Under the pieces are notes generated by a model. That model worked only from the letters and a program-made list of their open reading frames with translations. It had not been told where the DNA came from and searched no databases. This document shows, piece by piece, positions 17,897 to 26,117 of a DNA stretch of 64,000 nt (positions are counted from its first letter, which is position 1; the number at the start of each line of letters is the position of its first letter). A program made the position numbers and the translations under genes. The DNA is from CAZVUW01 sp964629825 (GTDB lineage: Bacteria > Actinomycetota > Nitriliruptoria > Euzebyales > Egibacteraceae): assembly GCA_964629825.1 (NCBI GenBank), contig CAZVUW010000003.1:1-64000 (forward strand), read 5' to 3'.

Positions 17897-18101
17897 GGCG
17901 GCTCCTGTCTCCCGGCCCGCTTCGGACGGGTCAGGCCCCCTCCGTAGTACTGCATCGCAGCGTGGTTCGCACGGGGGTAGCAGATGCGTGACTACTGCGA
18001 GCGCGCCAGGCAGGATGCTCGTCTGCGTCGGCGGCCGTCGCCCCGGCGCGTCACCGCCACCGCCCGAGCGGCGGAGTGGGCATCAGCACTGGAAGGCACG
18101 G

Positions 18102-18470
18102 ATGAGGGGTTCGCTGCGACCGCAGGTGCTGGACGGGGCGCTCGTGCGCGTTCCCGTCCAGGGCGAGGCTTGGGCCGAGCAGGTGCCCCCGCCTCCCGCC
18201 GACGCCGAGGTCAGCGTCACGTTCACCGAGCCCGAGGCAGCGCTGGTGCACTCCGACGCCCTCCGGCTGCTGGGCTATCGCGTGGCCGGCGTCCAGCCGC
18301 ACCACCTGAGCGACGGGCCGGCGGCGGACTTCCTGATACCGCTGCGGGTGATCCAGGCGCACCCGCGCTGGTGGCGGGCGCTCGCGGATCAGGCTGAGCG
18401 CGCCTTCAACCTCTCCGCCGGTCCTGTCCTGGCCGACCTGGCGGAGGTCCTGCGGGTGCACCGGCTCTGA
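18102..18470 (+). CDS. Hypothetical protein, 122 aa
   Basis: A short soluble protein (VLDGALVRVPVQGEAWAEQV; HSDALRLLGYRVAGVQPHHL; HPRWWRALADQAERAFNLSAG) with no recognised domain. GGAAGG stands 6 nt before the ATG at 18102, so the start is good. It is divergent from the MoxR operon and 74 bp ahead of the CoA-binding protein gene. The 205-bp upstream intergenic region must hold promoters for both directions; I could not assign them. Confidence 0.6.
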   Translation: MRGSLRPQVLDGALVRVPVQGEAWAEQVPPPPADAEVSVTFTEPEAALVHSDALRLLGYRVAGVQPHHLSDGPAADFLIPLRVIQAHPRWWRALADQAERAFNLSAGPVLADLAEVLRVHRL

Positions 18471-18544
18471 CCCCAGCAGGCGCAGGGAATGACGGCGCTG
18501 CCGTGCGGGTTTGCGCAGGTGCGTCCCGAGGCCAGGAGGGTCGG

Positions 18545-18952
18545 ATGCGCGATCCGAGGACCATCCTCGAGCAGAGCAAGACCGTGGCGGTCGTGGGGCT
18601 CTCGAGCTCGCCCTGGAAGGCGGCCCACTCCGTCCCCCGACGCCTTCAGCAGGTCGGCTACCGGATTCTCCCGGTCAACCCGCACGCCGACGTGCTCCTC
18701 GGCGAGCCGGTTCATCGGCGCCTGGAGGACATCGGCGAGCCCGTCGACCTGGTCGTCGTGTTCCGCCCGCCACGAGAGGCGGCCGAGGTCGCCAGATCAG
18801 CCGCCGCGATCGGTGCGCGCGCCCTGTGGCTGCAGCTGGGCATCACCAGCGCCGAGGCCAGGGCCACCGCGGAGGCCGCGGGGATGGACTACGTCGAGGA
18901 TCTCTGCACGGCCGTGGAGGTGGCCCGCCACGGCGTCCGCGCACCCGCCTGA
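18545..18952 (+). CDS. CoA-binding domain protein (YccU-like)
   Basis: This single-domain Rossmann protein of 135 aa matches the small CoA_binding family related to the N-terminal domain of succinyl-CoA synthetase alpha. It contains VAVVGLSSSPWKAAHSVPRRL, GYRILPVNPHADVLLGEPVHRRLEDI, and ALWLQLGITSAEARATAEAAGMDYVED. Members bind CoA or similar nucleotides; no reaction is known. AGGAGG precedes the ATG at 18545. It converges on the anti-sigma kinase gene over 21 bp. Confidence 0.86.
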   Translation: MRDPRTILEQSKTVAVVGLSSSPWKAAHSVPRRLQQVGYRILPVNPHADVLLGEPVHRRLEDIGEPVDLVVVFRPPREAAEVARSAAAIGARALWLQLGITSAEARATAEAAGMDYVEDLCTAVEVARHGVRAPA

Positions 18953-18973
18953 CGGCGCGCTCCACCGGCGCCA

Positions 18974-19390
18974 TCAGTCCGAGTCGACCGGCTCCCAGCG
19001 CTTCACCAGCTTGACGCTGTTGGAGTCCCCCTGCCGGATGAAGCGCAGGTCGTCCACCAGGGCGCGCATCAGCTGCACTCCGCGCCCCGACTCGTCCTCG
19101 GGATCGGCGGGCTGCCCGTCCGCCGCCGCCACCAGATCGCCGAAGCCCGGGCCGACGTCGATCACCTCGACCGAGCACGAGTGCTCCTCGACCTCGAGGT
19201 GGATCCGGTACTCGTGCGTGCCGGTGGCGTGGCGAACGGCGTTCGCGCAGGCCTCAGTCACCGCAAGCCGGATGTCGGCGATGTCCGGCTCGGAGGCGCG
19301 GAGCTGGGTGAGGACGTCACCCGCAAGGTCCCTCATCACCCTCACGAAGCCGGCCTCCCGGGGGAGGGTGAGGTCCATGCTGATGAGCAT
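18974..19390 (-). CDS. RsbW-like anti-sigma factor / ATP-binding regulator
   Basis: This 138-aa HATPase_c_2 protein of the RsbW/SpoIIAB type phosphorylates anti-anti-sigma factors or binds sigma factors directly. The N-box is EACANAVRHA, the G1 box VIDVGPGFGD and the G2 region SGRGVQLMRALVDDL, so ATP binding should be intact. No RsbV-like or sigma-factor gene is adjacent, so its partner is elsewhere. ATG at 19390 has GAAAGG about 14 nt upstream, rather far; the in-frame ATG at 19378 lacks any SD. Its leader carries overlapping inverted repeats (described separately). Confidence 0.85.
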   Translation of the reverse strand: MLISMDLTLPREAGFVRVMRDLAGDVLTQLRASEPDIADIRLAVTEACANAVRHATGTHEYRIHLEVEEHSCSVEVIDVGPGFGDLVAAADGQPADPEDESGRGVQLMRALVDDLRFIRQGDSNSVKLVKRWEPVDSD

Positions 19391-19421
19391 CAGCGTCGCG
19401 CCTTTCGATCGGTGGTGGTTC

Positions 19422-19474
19422 GGGGAATCGTTCCCCTGCGATTCCAGCGCCGTAACACAACGTCAACCGGTTGA
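19422..19474. promoter_or_regulatory. Overlapping hairpins and a 12-bp palindrome between divergent genes
   Basis: The 213-bp region between the RsbW-like gene and the sulfurtransferase gene holds GGGGAA-TCG-TTCCCC (19422-19436) and, sharing its bases, GGAATCG-ttcccctg-CGATTCC (19424-19445); both cannot form at once. A perfect palindrome TCAACCGGTTGA lies at 19463-19474. The hairpins would fall in the leader of the RsbW-like mRNA, and the palindrome could be an operator for either side. No regulator is known. Confidence 0.4.
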
Positions 19475-19603
19475 ACCAGATCGGCGAATGCACGGTTCTC
19501 ACGCCTCGGCGCCCGCGCCTGCGCCTGCCGTCGCGGCAGGATCGGACGCCAGACCTATCCCAGGCGGGCGAGCCGCAATCCGACCAGACAGCAGGAGGGC
19601 CTC

Positions 19604-20446
19604 ATGTCAGTCAGCGCAATCGTGACCACCGACTGGGTGGCCGAGCACCTCGATGACCCCGATGTGGTCATCGCCGACGTAGACGAGGACACCACGCTGT
19701 ACGAGTCCTCCCACATCCCCGGCGCCATCGCCTTCCACTGGAAGGAGGACTTCCAGGACCCGCTGCGTCGCACCTTCCTCGGCAAGGAGGGCTTCGAGGC
19801 GCTGATGGACTCGAAGGGGATCACAAACGACACCCACGTCGTCCTCTACGGCGGCAACAACAACTGGTTCGCCGCCTACGCCTACTGGTACTTCAAGATC
19901 TACGGGCACGAGCGCGTCAGCCTGATGGACGGCGGACGCAAGCTGTGGGAGCTGCAGGGCCGGCCGACCGACTCCGAGGCCACCAAGCCGCAGGCGACCA
20001 CCGGCTACACCGCCAAGGAGCCCGACACCAGCATCCGGGCCCGTCGCGATCAGGTGCTGTCCGACTACGTCGGCGCCCCAGAGGGCACGGCGCTGGTCGA
20101 CGTCCGCTCCCCCGCCGAGTTCGCGGGTGAGATCATCGCCCCGCCGCACCTCCCGAACGAGGGTGCTCAGGTCCCCGGTCACATCCCGGGCGCCGCGAAC
20201 GTCCCGTGGGTCTCGGCGGTGAACCCCGACACCGGAGAGTTCCTGCCCACGGACCAGCTGCGCGAGCTGTACGCGAGCAAGGGCGTGACCGAGGACAAGG
20301 ACGTCGTCGCCTACTGCCGCATCGGCGAGCGCAGCGCCCACACCTGGTTCGTTCTCCACGAGCTGCTCGGCTTCGACAAGGTCCGCAACTACGACGGGTC
20401 CTGGACCGAGTACGGCAGCCTCGTCGACGTGCCGATCGAGCGCTAG
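19604..20446 (+). CDS. Thiosulfate sulfurtransferase (two-domain rhodanese)
   Basis: This enzyme transfers sulfane sulfur from thiosulfate to cyanide or thiol acceptors. The 280-aa protein has two rhodanese domains. The N-terminal one is inactive (VVIADVDEDTTLYESSHIPGAIAFHW, no loop Cys). The C-terminal one has LVDVRSPAEFAGE, GHIPGAANVPW and the active loop CRIGERS, catalytic Cys at about residue 238. The loop matches the CysA2/SseA-type of actinobacteria. AGGAGG precedes the ATG. The small gene at 20492 follows after 45 bp and may be co-transcribed. Confidence 0.93.
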   Translation: MSVSAIVTTDWVAEHLDDPDVVIADVDEDTTLYESSHIPGAIAFHWKEDFQDPLRRTFLGKEGFEALMDSKGITNDTHVVLYGGNNNWFAAYAYWYFKIYGHERVSLMDGGRKLWELQGRPTDSEATKPQATTGYTAKEPDTSIRARRDQVLSDYVGAPEGTALVDVRSPAEFAGEIIAPPHLPNEGAQVPGHIPGAANVPWVSAVNPDTGEFLPTDQLRELYASKGVTEDKDVVAYCRIGERSAHTWFVLHELLGFDKVRNYDGSWTEYGSLVDVPIER

Positions 20447-20491
20447 AGCAGGAGCGATTGCGCAGGCCGGGCGGGGGTATCCCCTGCCGCT

Positions 20492-20839
20492 ATGAGCGAC
20501 TCAACTGCGAACGCGCAGCAGACCTTCCCCCGCCTGGCCGAGCACAACGTGATCGCCACCTTCCGCGACGATGACGCGGCGCTGGAGGTGCGCGAGAACC
20601 TGGCCGCCCGCGGCATCAGCGAGGGCGTGTTCATCCTCCACGAGGCGCCCGGTGAGCCGGTCGACCTGGTCAACACCATGGCGTGGCGGCTGGTGGACGA
20701 CGCCACCGCCGAGGGCCGGGTGGTCGTCGGCGTCGCAGCCCCGGACGATGCGACCGCCGACGTCGCAGACGAGGTCCTGCGCGCCGAGGGCGTCGGGAAC
20801 ATCGGGCGCTTCGACGCCTCCGGCAACCCGCGCATGTGA
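20492..20839 (+). CDS. Hypothetical protein, 115 aa
   Basis: A small protein with a beta-alpha-beta look (NVIATFRDDDAALEVRENLAARGISEGVFIL; RVVVGVAAPDDATADVADEVLRAEG). The pattern recalls YflT/general-stress-17M domains, which begin with a strand, an 'xxAxxA' helix and 'G', but the match is by eye only. Asp/Glu-rich, no membrane segment. SD is weak. It lies 45 bp after the sulfurtransferase gene on the same strand. Confidence 0.6.
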   Translation: MSDSTANAQQTFPRLAEHNVIATFRDDDAALEVRENLAARGISEGVFILHEAPGEPVDLVNTMAWRLVDDATAEGRVVVGVAAPDDATADVADEVLRAEGVGNIGRFDASGNPRM

Positions 20840-20945
20840 CCGCGGTTCGCGCCGCCGCCGCGGCCGTCGCTGCGGGTCGGCCCGGCCGCCGGTCGCGGGC
20901 GCGCTAGCCTCGGCCCGGCGGAGTGCTGAAGGGGCGAGGTGAGCG

Positions 20946-21701
20946 ATGGCTGACGTGCTGCCAGGTCACGAGGCGTGGTCGGGAGGCGAGGGCGACGCCG
21001 GCGTGCTGGTCGTGCACGGCTACACGTCGAGCCCTTACGGGATGCGCGGCCTGGCGGAGGCCCTGGCCGGTGCCGGCTTCCGAGTGGAGCTGCCGCGGTT
21101 GCCCGGTCACGGCACGCACTGGAAGGACCTGGCCCGGACCACCTGGCGCGACTGGGTACGGGAGGCCCTCGCCACCCTTGAGCGGCTGCGGGCCGAGACA
21201 ACCCGCCAGGCCCTGGTGGGGCTGTCGATGGGCGGCACCATCGCGCTGCATCTGGCGGCCACGCGCGACGACATCGCCGGCGCCGCCCTGATCAACCCGA
21301 TCGTCTCGACCTCCAACCCGGTCGCGCGCGTGGTGCCGCTGCTGAAGTACGTGGTGCCGAGCGTGGCCGGCCTCGGCAATGACATCGCCAAGCCGGGAGC
21401 GGATGAGCAGCCGTACGACCGCAACCCCGTCCGTGCGCAGGCGTCCGTCCTGGAGCTGATGGCCCTGGTGCGCGGGGAGCTGCCGCAGCTCACCTGCCCC
21501 CTGCTCGTGTTCACATCACGCCAGGACCACGTGGTGGAGCCGGTCAACGGGGAGCAGATCCTGGCCGCCGTCTCGAGCACCGACACCGAGCAGGTGTGGC
21601 TTGAGCGCTCCTATCACGTGGCGCAGCTCGACCACGACGGCCCCGAGATCGAGCGCCGCACCATCGAGTTCTGCAGACGGGTGACGAGTGGGGAGAGCTG
21701 A
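20946..21701 (+). CDS. Alpha/beta hydrolase (Est30/monoacylglycerol-lipase-like)
   Basis: This serine hydrolase of 251 aa has VLVVHGYTSSPYGMRGLAEALA (oxyanion hole), the nucleophile elbow GLSMGG, an acid in TSRQDHVV and the catalytic His in SYHVAQLDHD. This arrangement, with PGHGTHWKDL, fits carboxylesterase Est30 and monoglyceride-lipase relatives. The substrate is likely a short- or medium-chain ester, but this is inference. GAAGGGGCGAGGT lies upstream of the ATG. Its stop overlaps the region of the next gene's ribosome-binding site, so the pair should be co-translated. Confidence 0.87.
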   Translation: MADVLPGHEAWSGGEGDAGVLVVHGYTSSPYGMRGLAEALAGAGFRVELPRLPGHGTHWKDLARTTWRDWVREALATLERLRAETTRQALVGLSMGGTIALHLAATRDDIAGAALINPIVSTSNPVARVVPLLKYVVPSVAGLGNDIAKPGADEQPYDRNPVRAQASVLELMALVRGELPQLTCPLLVFTSRQDHVVEPVNGEQILAAVSSTDTEQVWLERSYHVAQLDHDGPEIERRTIEFCRRVTSGES

Positions 21702-21702
21702 C

Positions 21703-22536
21703 TTGGCGGACGAGCCCACGCCGGCGGACACGGCCGGGGAACTGTGGGACGACATCCTCGGGCTGGCGCGCGGCCTGTCCGCGGAGGACTGGTCACGACC
21801 GACGCCCTGCAGCGACTGGGACGTGCACGACCTGCTCGGGCACCTCTCAGGAGTGCAGCTGCTCTTCGACCGCGGCGTGCTGCCCGACCCTCCGCCGGGT
21901 TGGGAGCCGCCGGCCGACGCCGCTCCGCTCGACGGGGCCACCGCAGCGCTCGCGGCGACGCGTCGGTCGTGGTCGGGCGAGCGGATCCTGGCTGAGCTGG
22001 AGGAGGCGCGAGCGGCCCATCTGCAGCGGCTTGGCTCGGTCACCGACTGGTCGGCGGCCACTCAGGGCCCGCTGGGCCCGACGGACGAGGACGGCCTCTT
22101 CCGGGTTCGCATGTACGACCTGTGGGTGCACCTCGCCGACCTGCGCACGGCTCTGGGGCACCAGGTGCCCGCACCCGACCGATCGGCGGCCGCGGAGGTG
22201 GCGCACCGCTACGTCTGGGAGCGCGTGCCGTGGCTGTACGCCCGCCGCGCTCAGGCCCCGGAGGGCTCCACAATGCGGGTTGCGCTATCCGCTCCCCTGG
22301 ACGTCGACACGGTCGTCGAGGTGCACGAGGGCCGGGGACGCCTCAACCCCTCGGCGGACCCGGGCGAGTGCCAGGTCGTGGGCGATCCCGCGGCTTTCAC
22401 GCTGCTGGTGTCGGGCCGTGGCGAGCCGCAGGAGTGGCGGGAGCGCTCGGCCTCGGACGGTGACGGCGCCGGCCCTCTGCTGGACTGGGCCGGAGTGCGC
22501 GGTGAGGAGTTCGTGGAGCGGGCACGCCTCTTCTGA
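21703..22536 (+). CDS. MDMPI/DinB-like (mycothiol-dependent maleylpyruvate isomerase family) protein
   Basis: This 277-aa protein has the N-terminal metal-binding DinB-like four-helix domain of the mycothiol-dependent maleylpyruvate isomerase family. The diagnostic segment is TPCSDWDVHDLLGHLSGVQ, with further His residues in VHLADLRTALGH. The C-terminal part (VEVHEGRGRLNPS; FTLLVSGRGEPQEW) is the SCP2-like domain often attached. TTG at 21703 has GGGGAGAG six bases upstream and is preferred; a GTG at 21688 in the same frame overlaps the hydrolase gene. It supports a mycothiol-using host. True isomerase activity is doubtful for most family members. Confidence 0.78.
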   Translation: MADEPTPADTAGELWDDILGLARGLSAEDWSRPTPCSDWDVHDLLGHLSGVQLLFDRGVLPDPPPGWEPPADAAPLDGATAALAATRRSWSGERILAELEEARAAHLQRLGSVTDWSAATQGPLGPTDEDGLFRVRMYDLWVHLADLRTALGHQVPAPDRSAAAEVAHRYVWERVPWLYARRAQAPEGSTMRVALSAPLDVDTVVEVHEGRGRLNPSADPGECQVVGDPAAFTLLVSGRGEPQEWRERSASDGDGAGPLLDWAGVRGEEFVERARLF

Positions 22537-22571
22537 GGCCGGCGGTGCAAGCAGCTCGAGGAGGTAGGCCG

Positions 22572-23027
22572 ATGGCAGGCGCGTCGGGATCGGGGAAGAG
22601 CCCCCTGCGGTTCGAGATGTTCGCCGTCGCGCTGGCACCACCCGAGGACCTCTGGGCGCTGGTCGGCGACCCCCGTCGCGCGCCCGAGTGGACCGACGCC
22701 GAGGAGGTCGTTCCGCCGCCGGAGCCGCCGCTCGCGGTCGGAGCGCGCTTCTCAACGCGTGATGGTGACCGCCGGCGGGAGTGGGTGGTGATCACCGCCG
22801 GCGACCGGCTGCTCGAGGTGAAGACCGACGACTGCGAGATGGGCCGGATCGGCCTCGGGGTGCGGGTGACCGCCGACCCGGCCGGATCGCGCCTGGTCAT
22901 GGCGGGGATGCTCGACCCCATCCACGGCGGCCTGCGCGCACGCACCGTCGACCTGCCCTCGCTGCGTCGCCGCTGTGAGCGCTGGATGGACGTGGCCACC
23001 AAGGCCGTCCGCCGCCCCGGGACGTGA
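22572..23027 (+). CDS. SRPBCC-family (START-like) protein
   Basis: This 151-aa protein has the polyketide-cyclase/SRPBCC pattern: LRFEMFAVALAPPEDLWALVGDPRRAPEWTDAEEV at the start, a run of predicted strands (WVVITAGDRLLEVKT; GVRVTADPAGSRLVMAGML), and a long C-terminal helix (LPSLRRRCERWMDVATKAV). These proteins bind hydrophobic ligands in a central cavity. GAGGAGGT stands 8 nt before ATG. It is the third gene of the 20946-23027 cluster, and the gap to the previous gene is only 35 bp. Confidence 0.78.
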   Translation: MAGASGSGKSPLRFEMFAVALAPPEDLWALVGDPRRAPEWTDAEEVVPPPEPPLAVGARFSTRDGDRRREWVVITAGDRLLEVKTDDCEMGRIGLGVRVTADPAGSRLVMAGMLDPIHGGLRARTVDLPSLRRRCERWMDVATKAVRRPGT

Positions 23028-23075
23028 GCCCGTGACCCCCGGAGCCACCCCGAGGATCTGGCCCCCGGGACCAGT

Positions 23076-23114
23076 TGATCTCGTCAGCGAGCGAAGCGAG
23101 CGTATTCGAGATCA
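23076..23114. terminator. Stem-loop between converging genes
   Basis: TGATCTCG (23076-23083) pairs with CGAGATCA (23107-23114) around a 23-nt loop that itself contains the direct repeat GCGAGCG-AA-GCGAGCG. It sits between the converging SRPBCC and reductase genes and likely ends both transcripts. It lacks a clear T-tract on either strand, so its strength is uncertain. Confidence 0.5.
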
Positions 23115-23116
23115 CC

Positions 23117-24055
23117 CTAGGTAAGAGCCGCTGACACCACCGCCAAGTCCTCGATGGCCATGCCGACGGACTTGAACAGCGTGATGTCGCGGTCGGACTG
23201 CCGGATGCGGGCACCACGTACCAGCTCTGTGAGGTCGGCGACGATGTGGTCGTGGCCGATCACACCCTCGGCGATGGCCATGGCGACATCGCCGGCCTCG
23301 TCGAAGGCGACGGTCCGGTCTTCGACGACGAGCCGGGCGCGGCGGACGGCCTCGGAGTCGAGCTCCCGCATCCGCGCCGTGTAGCCGCCGACGGCGGTGA
23401 TGTGCACGCCCTCCGGCAGCAGGTCGCCGTCGAGGACCGGTGTGGAGCTGCTGGTGCAGGTGGCGATGAGGTCGGCCTCGGTCACATCCGACGGATCGCC
23501 GACCCGGCCCTCCAGCCCCCACTCCCGCACCCGGGCGACGAGAGCCTCGGCCCGCTCGGGCGTGCGGGAGACGACTGTGACCCGCTCCAGCGGGAACAGC
23601 TCCCGGAACGCCTCCACGTGGCTGTGCGCCTGCGTGCCGGCTCCGAACACGACCAGGTGTGCGGACTCGGGGCGGGCGAGGTGGCGAGCGGCGAGGCCGG
23701 AGACGGCGGCCGTCCGCAGCGCGGTCAGCGCCGCGCCCTCGACCAGACCTGCGGGCGTCAGCCCGTCCGGCTCGAACAGCACGTAGATGCCCGAGATCAG
23801 GGGCAGGCCCCGCTCGGGGTTGCCCGGAGCGATGGTGACCAGCTTGACCCCGGTGCCGCGCGGACCCGCGGCGGGCATGGTCAGGAGCACCCCGCCCGGG
23901 ACGTCGTGGTGACCACGCGGCGGCGCGCGCAGGGCGCCGCTGGCGAAGACCTCCTCGAGGGCTTCCACCGCTGCGGTGATCGACAGGCGCTCGCGCAGGG
24001 CGGCCTCGTCGAGCCAGGGCAGGCCGCGCTTCCAGGTGGGCGTCTCGGCGCTCAT
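23117..24055 (-). CDS. Ornithine cyclodeaminase/mu-crystallin family, probable pyrroline-2-carboxylate reductase
   Basis: This 312-aa protein belongs to the OCD/mu-crystallin family. Visible are GHHDVPGGVLLTMPA, GVKLVTIAPGNPERGLPLISG, the NAD(P)-binding LVVFGAGTQAHSHVEAF and the late VGMAIEDLAVVSAAL. In this family ornithine cyclodeaminase, alanine dehydrogenase and Delta1-pyrroline-2-carboxylate (Pyr2C) reductases share the fold. The gene overlaps the 3-hydroxyproline dehydratase-like gene by ATGA. That enzyme's product cyclises to Pyr2C, so reduction of Pyr2C to L-proline is the best functional guess. The reaction is inferred from context. Confidence 0.85.
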   Translation of the reverse strand: MSAETPTWKRGLPWLDEAALRERLSITAAVEALEEVFASGALRAPPRGHHDVPGGVLLTMPAAGPRGTGVKLVTIAPGNPERGLPLISGIYVLFEPDGLTPAGLVEGAALTALRTAAVSGLAARHLARPESAHLVVFGAGTQAHSHVEAFRELFPLERVTVVSRTPERAEALVARVREWGLEGRVGDPSDVTEADLIATCTSSSTPVLDGDLLPEGVHITAVGGYTARMRELDSEAVRRARLVVEDRTVAFDEAGDVAMAIAEGVIGHDHIVADLTELVRGARIRQSDRDITLFKSVGMAIEDLAVVSAALT

Positions 24056-25062
24056 CGCAGCAGGAAGCCCGTGCCAAGGGGGTCGGCGGGGTCGAGCTCG
24101 AACTCGTGCGAGCCGGTGCGGAAGGCCGACCCCTCCACCTCGGTGACGACGGCGGGGCGCCCCGCGACCTCGGCTTCGCCGACCACGCGCCCGATGAAGG
24201 CTGGTCCTGCGATGCCTGAGGTCTCCAGGAGGTCTCCGCGCGGCAGCTCGCCGCTGGCGTCCAGAAGGGCCAGGCGCGCGGACACCCCGCTGCCGGTCGG
24301 TGAGCGGTCCACCTCGCCGTCGGCGAAGATCGCCACGTTGCGCTGGCGCAGCACAGCGCCTTCGCGGCGGGTGTCGTCGACGAAGATCACCCCGTAGATG
24401 TCGCGGAGGTCCTCAATCAGCGGGTGCACGACGTCCACTCGCTCCTCGATGGCCTGCTTGATCGCGCGGCCGTGCTCGATGAGCGCGGGCAGGTGCTCCG
24501 CCGTCACCGCGCAGCCGACGGCCTCGGCTGGGGTCACGGCGTAGAAGGCGCCGCCGAATGCGATGTCGACGCTGATCGCGCCGCCGCCCAGGGGCACCTC
24601 GAGGTCGGTCGCCTCGACGTAGGACGGGACGTTCGTGAAGCGCACCGACGCGACCCGACCGCCCTCGATCCGCGCGCTGGCCCGCAGCCGCCCCGAGGGG
24701 GCGTCGACCACGACCTCGGTGACCGGCTCGCGCGCGGGCACGACGCCGCTGTCGATCGCCCAGGTCACCAGGGCGATGGTGCCGTGCCCGCAGGCGGTCG
24801 AGTAGCCGGCGTTGTGGAAGAAGACCACGCCGAGGTCGCCCTCGTCGTCGTCGGGTGGTGTCACGAAGCAGCCGTACATGTCGGCGTGCCCGCGCGGCTC
24901 GTTCACCAGCAGCTGACGGATGTGATCCAGCCGCTCCGCCGCGTCCCTGCGACGCTCCAGCACGGAGGCGCCCCGCAGCGGCGGCACCCCCCCGGAGACG
25001 ATCCGGAAAGGCTCTCCCGCCGTGTGGTAGTCGACCGCTGACACGCGCAGCTGGCGCTGCAT
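24052..25062 (-). CDS. Probable trans-3-hydroxy-L-proline dehydratase (proline racemase family)
   Basis: This 336-aa protein is in the proline racemase superfamily (VDYHTAGEPFRIVSGG; NEPRGHADMYGC). The first catalytic Cys is present in STACGHGT (about residue 91). At the second catalytic site the family's RSPCG motif reads RSPTGSG, with Thr near residue 256. Cys/Thr is the signature of trans-3-hydroxy-L-proline dehydratases; proline or 4-hydroxyproline racemases and epimerases have two Cys. The ATG at 25062 has GGAGGT upstream and is preferred over a GTG at 25074 that overlaps the neighbour's stop. The overlapping reductase gene would complete conversion to proline. Confidence 0.85.
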   Translation of the reverse strand: MQRQLRVSAVDYHTAGEPFRIVSGGVPPLRGASVLERRRDAAERLDHIRQLLVNEPRGHADMYGCFVTPPDDDEGDLGVVFFHNAGYSTACGHGTIALVTWAIDSGVVPAREPVTEVVVDAPSGRLRASARIEGGRVASVRFTNVPSYVEATDLEVPLGGGAISVDIAFGGAFYAVTPAEAVGCAVTAEHLPALIEHGRAIKQAIEERVDVVHPLIEDLRDIYGVIFVDDTRREGAVLRQRNVAIFADGEVDRSPTGSGVSARLALLDASGELPRGDLLETSGIAGPAFIGRVVGEAEVAGRPAVVTEVEGSAFRTGSHEFELDPADPLGTGFLLR

Positions 25063-25073
25063 CCCCACCTCCA

Positions 25074-26117
25074 CTAGGCCCGCGGATCCTGACGCAGGCG
25101 CTCACGCTCGCGTGCCAGCTCCTCGCGGTCAAGAACCGAGGTGGGCTCGCGCTCGGCGCTGGACGCATGGTCGACCGGTGGGGCGGACCGGGTGACGCCG
25201 GGCGCGGGCGGTGCCGGCTCGAACACGCGCGTCGGGGCCTCGTCGTCGACCTCGTCGAGCGGCTCGGCGGGCTCGGGCTCGTCCGGCTGCGGCGGGGGCG
25301 CGGATGGTGGGGCCGAGGCCGCGCCGGTCGCGCCTGCGGCGGTGGCGCCGGCCTCGGCTGCCGGCTCACCCGGGTCCTCGTCGTGCTCGAAGACGACGAC
25401 CGTCTCGGCGAGCAGTCGCTGATGCGGGATCTCCGCGATCGCCCCGCCCGGCAGCCCGAGCCGGACCGATGTGGAGCCGATCCGCAGGACGCGGCCCCTA
25501 CGGCCGTCGACCTCGATGAGGTCGCCCACGGTGAGGATGGACTCGGCATGGCGCCCGGCAGCAACGGCCTCGGCGTAGTGCCGACCGCCGATGCCCAGAG
25601 CCAGGCCGACCGCAAGGGCCGCCCCGGCACCCGCCGCGATCACGAGCGCGTCGACCAGGACCGTCTGCACCCCGATCTGACGGATGGCCAGCAGCACCGC
25701 CGTCACCAGGATCGCCGTCGAGGCCGCGTTGCCCGCGGAGTCGGCATAGCGCGGCCGGCTGTCCGCCAGGGCCTTGGAGACGGCGTTGCGCGCCGCCGTC
25801 GCCAGGACGAACCCGACCACGATCACGACCACGCCTATGACGAGGTCCGGCAGCGTCGTGTACAGGCGGTTGCCCGCCGTGGTCAGGCCGGCCTCGGCTG
25901 CCTCGCCGCCGAACAGCCGCGCGATGGCCACCAGGGCGAAGATGCCGACGACGCCCCAGAAGGCGATCAGGGAGATCTGCTGCGCGCGGTCCTCGTGCCG
26001 CAGGATGCGCCGCGCCAGCAGGCGCACTCCAACCCCGACGGCCAGCGCGACGGCGACGCCGACCAGCAGGGCCTGCGCGGCCGCGAACCACGGCTCGCCG
26101 GACTCCAGCAGCCTCAT
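25074..26117 (-). CDS. MscS-family mechanosensitive channel with disordered tail
   Basis: This 347-aa membrane protein has four or so hydrophobic segments followed by an MscS-type pore helix and beta domain: GAGAALAVGLALGIGGRHYAEAVAAG, ILTVGDLIEVDGRRGRVLRIGSTSVRL and PGGAIAEIPHQRLL. The pore-helix Gly/Ala packing is visible. After about residue 250 the protein becomes a Pro/Ala/Glu-rich, presumably disordered cytosolic tail ending ELARERERLRQDPRA. ATG at 26117 overlaps the upstream gene's stop (ATGA). The tail is unusual for a small-conductance channel. Subfamily assignment is approximate. Confidence 0.8.
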   Translation of the reverse strand: MRLLESGEPWFAAAQALLVGVAVALAVGVGVRLLARRILRHEDRAQQISLIAFWGVVGIFALVAIARLFGGEAAEAGLTTAGNRLYTTLPDLVIGVVVIVVGFVLATAARNAVSKALADSRPRYADSAGNAASTAILVTAVLLAIRQIGVQTVLVDALVIAAGAGAALAVGLALGIGGRHYAEAVAAGRHAESILTVGDLIEVDGRRGRVLRIGSTSVRLGLPGGAIAEIPHQRLLAETVVVFEHDEDPGEPAAEAGATAAGATGAASAPPSAPPPQPDEPEPAEPLDEVDDEAPTRVFEPAPPAPGVTRSAPPVDHASSAEREPTSVLDREELARERERLRQDPRA

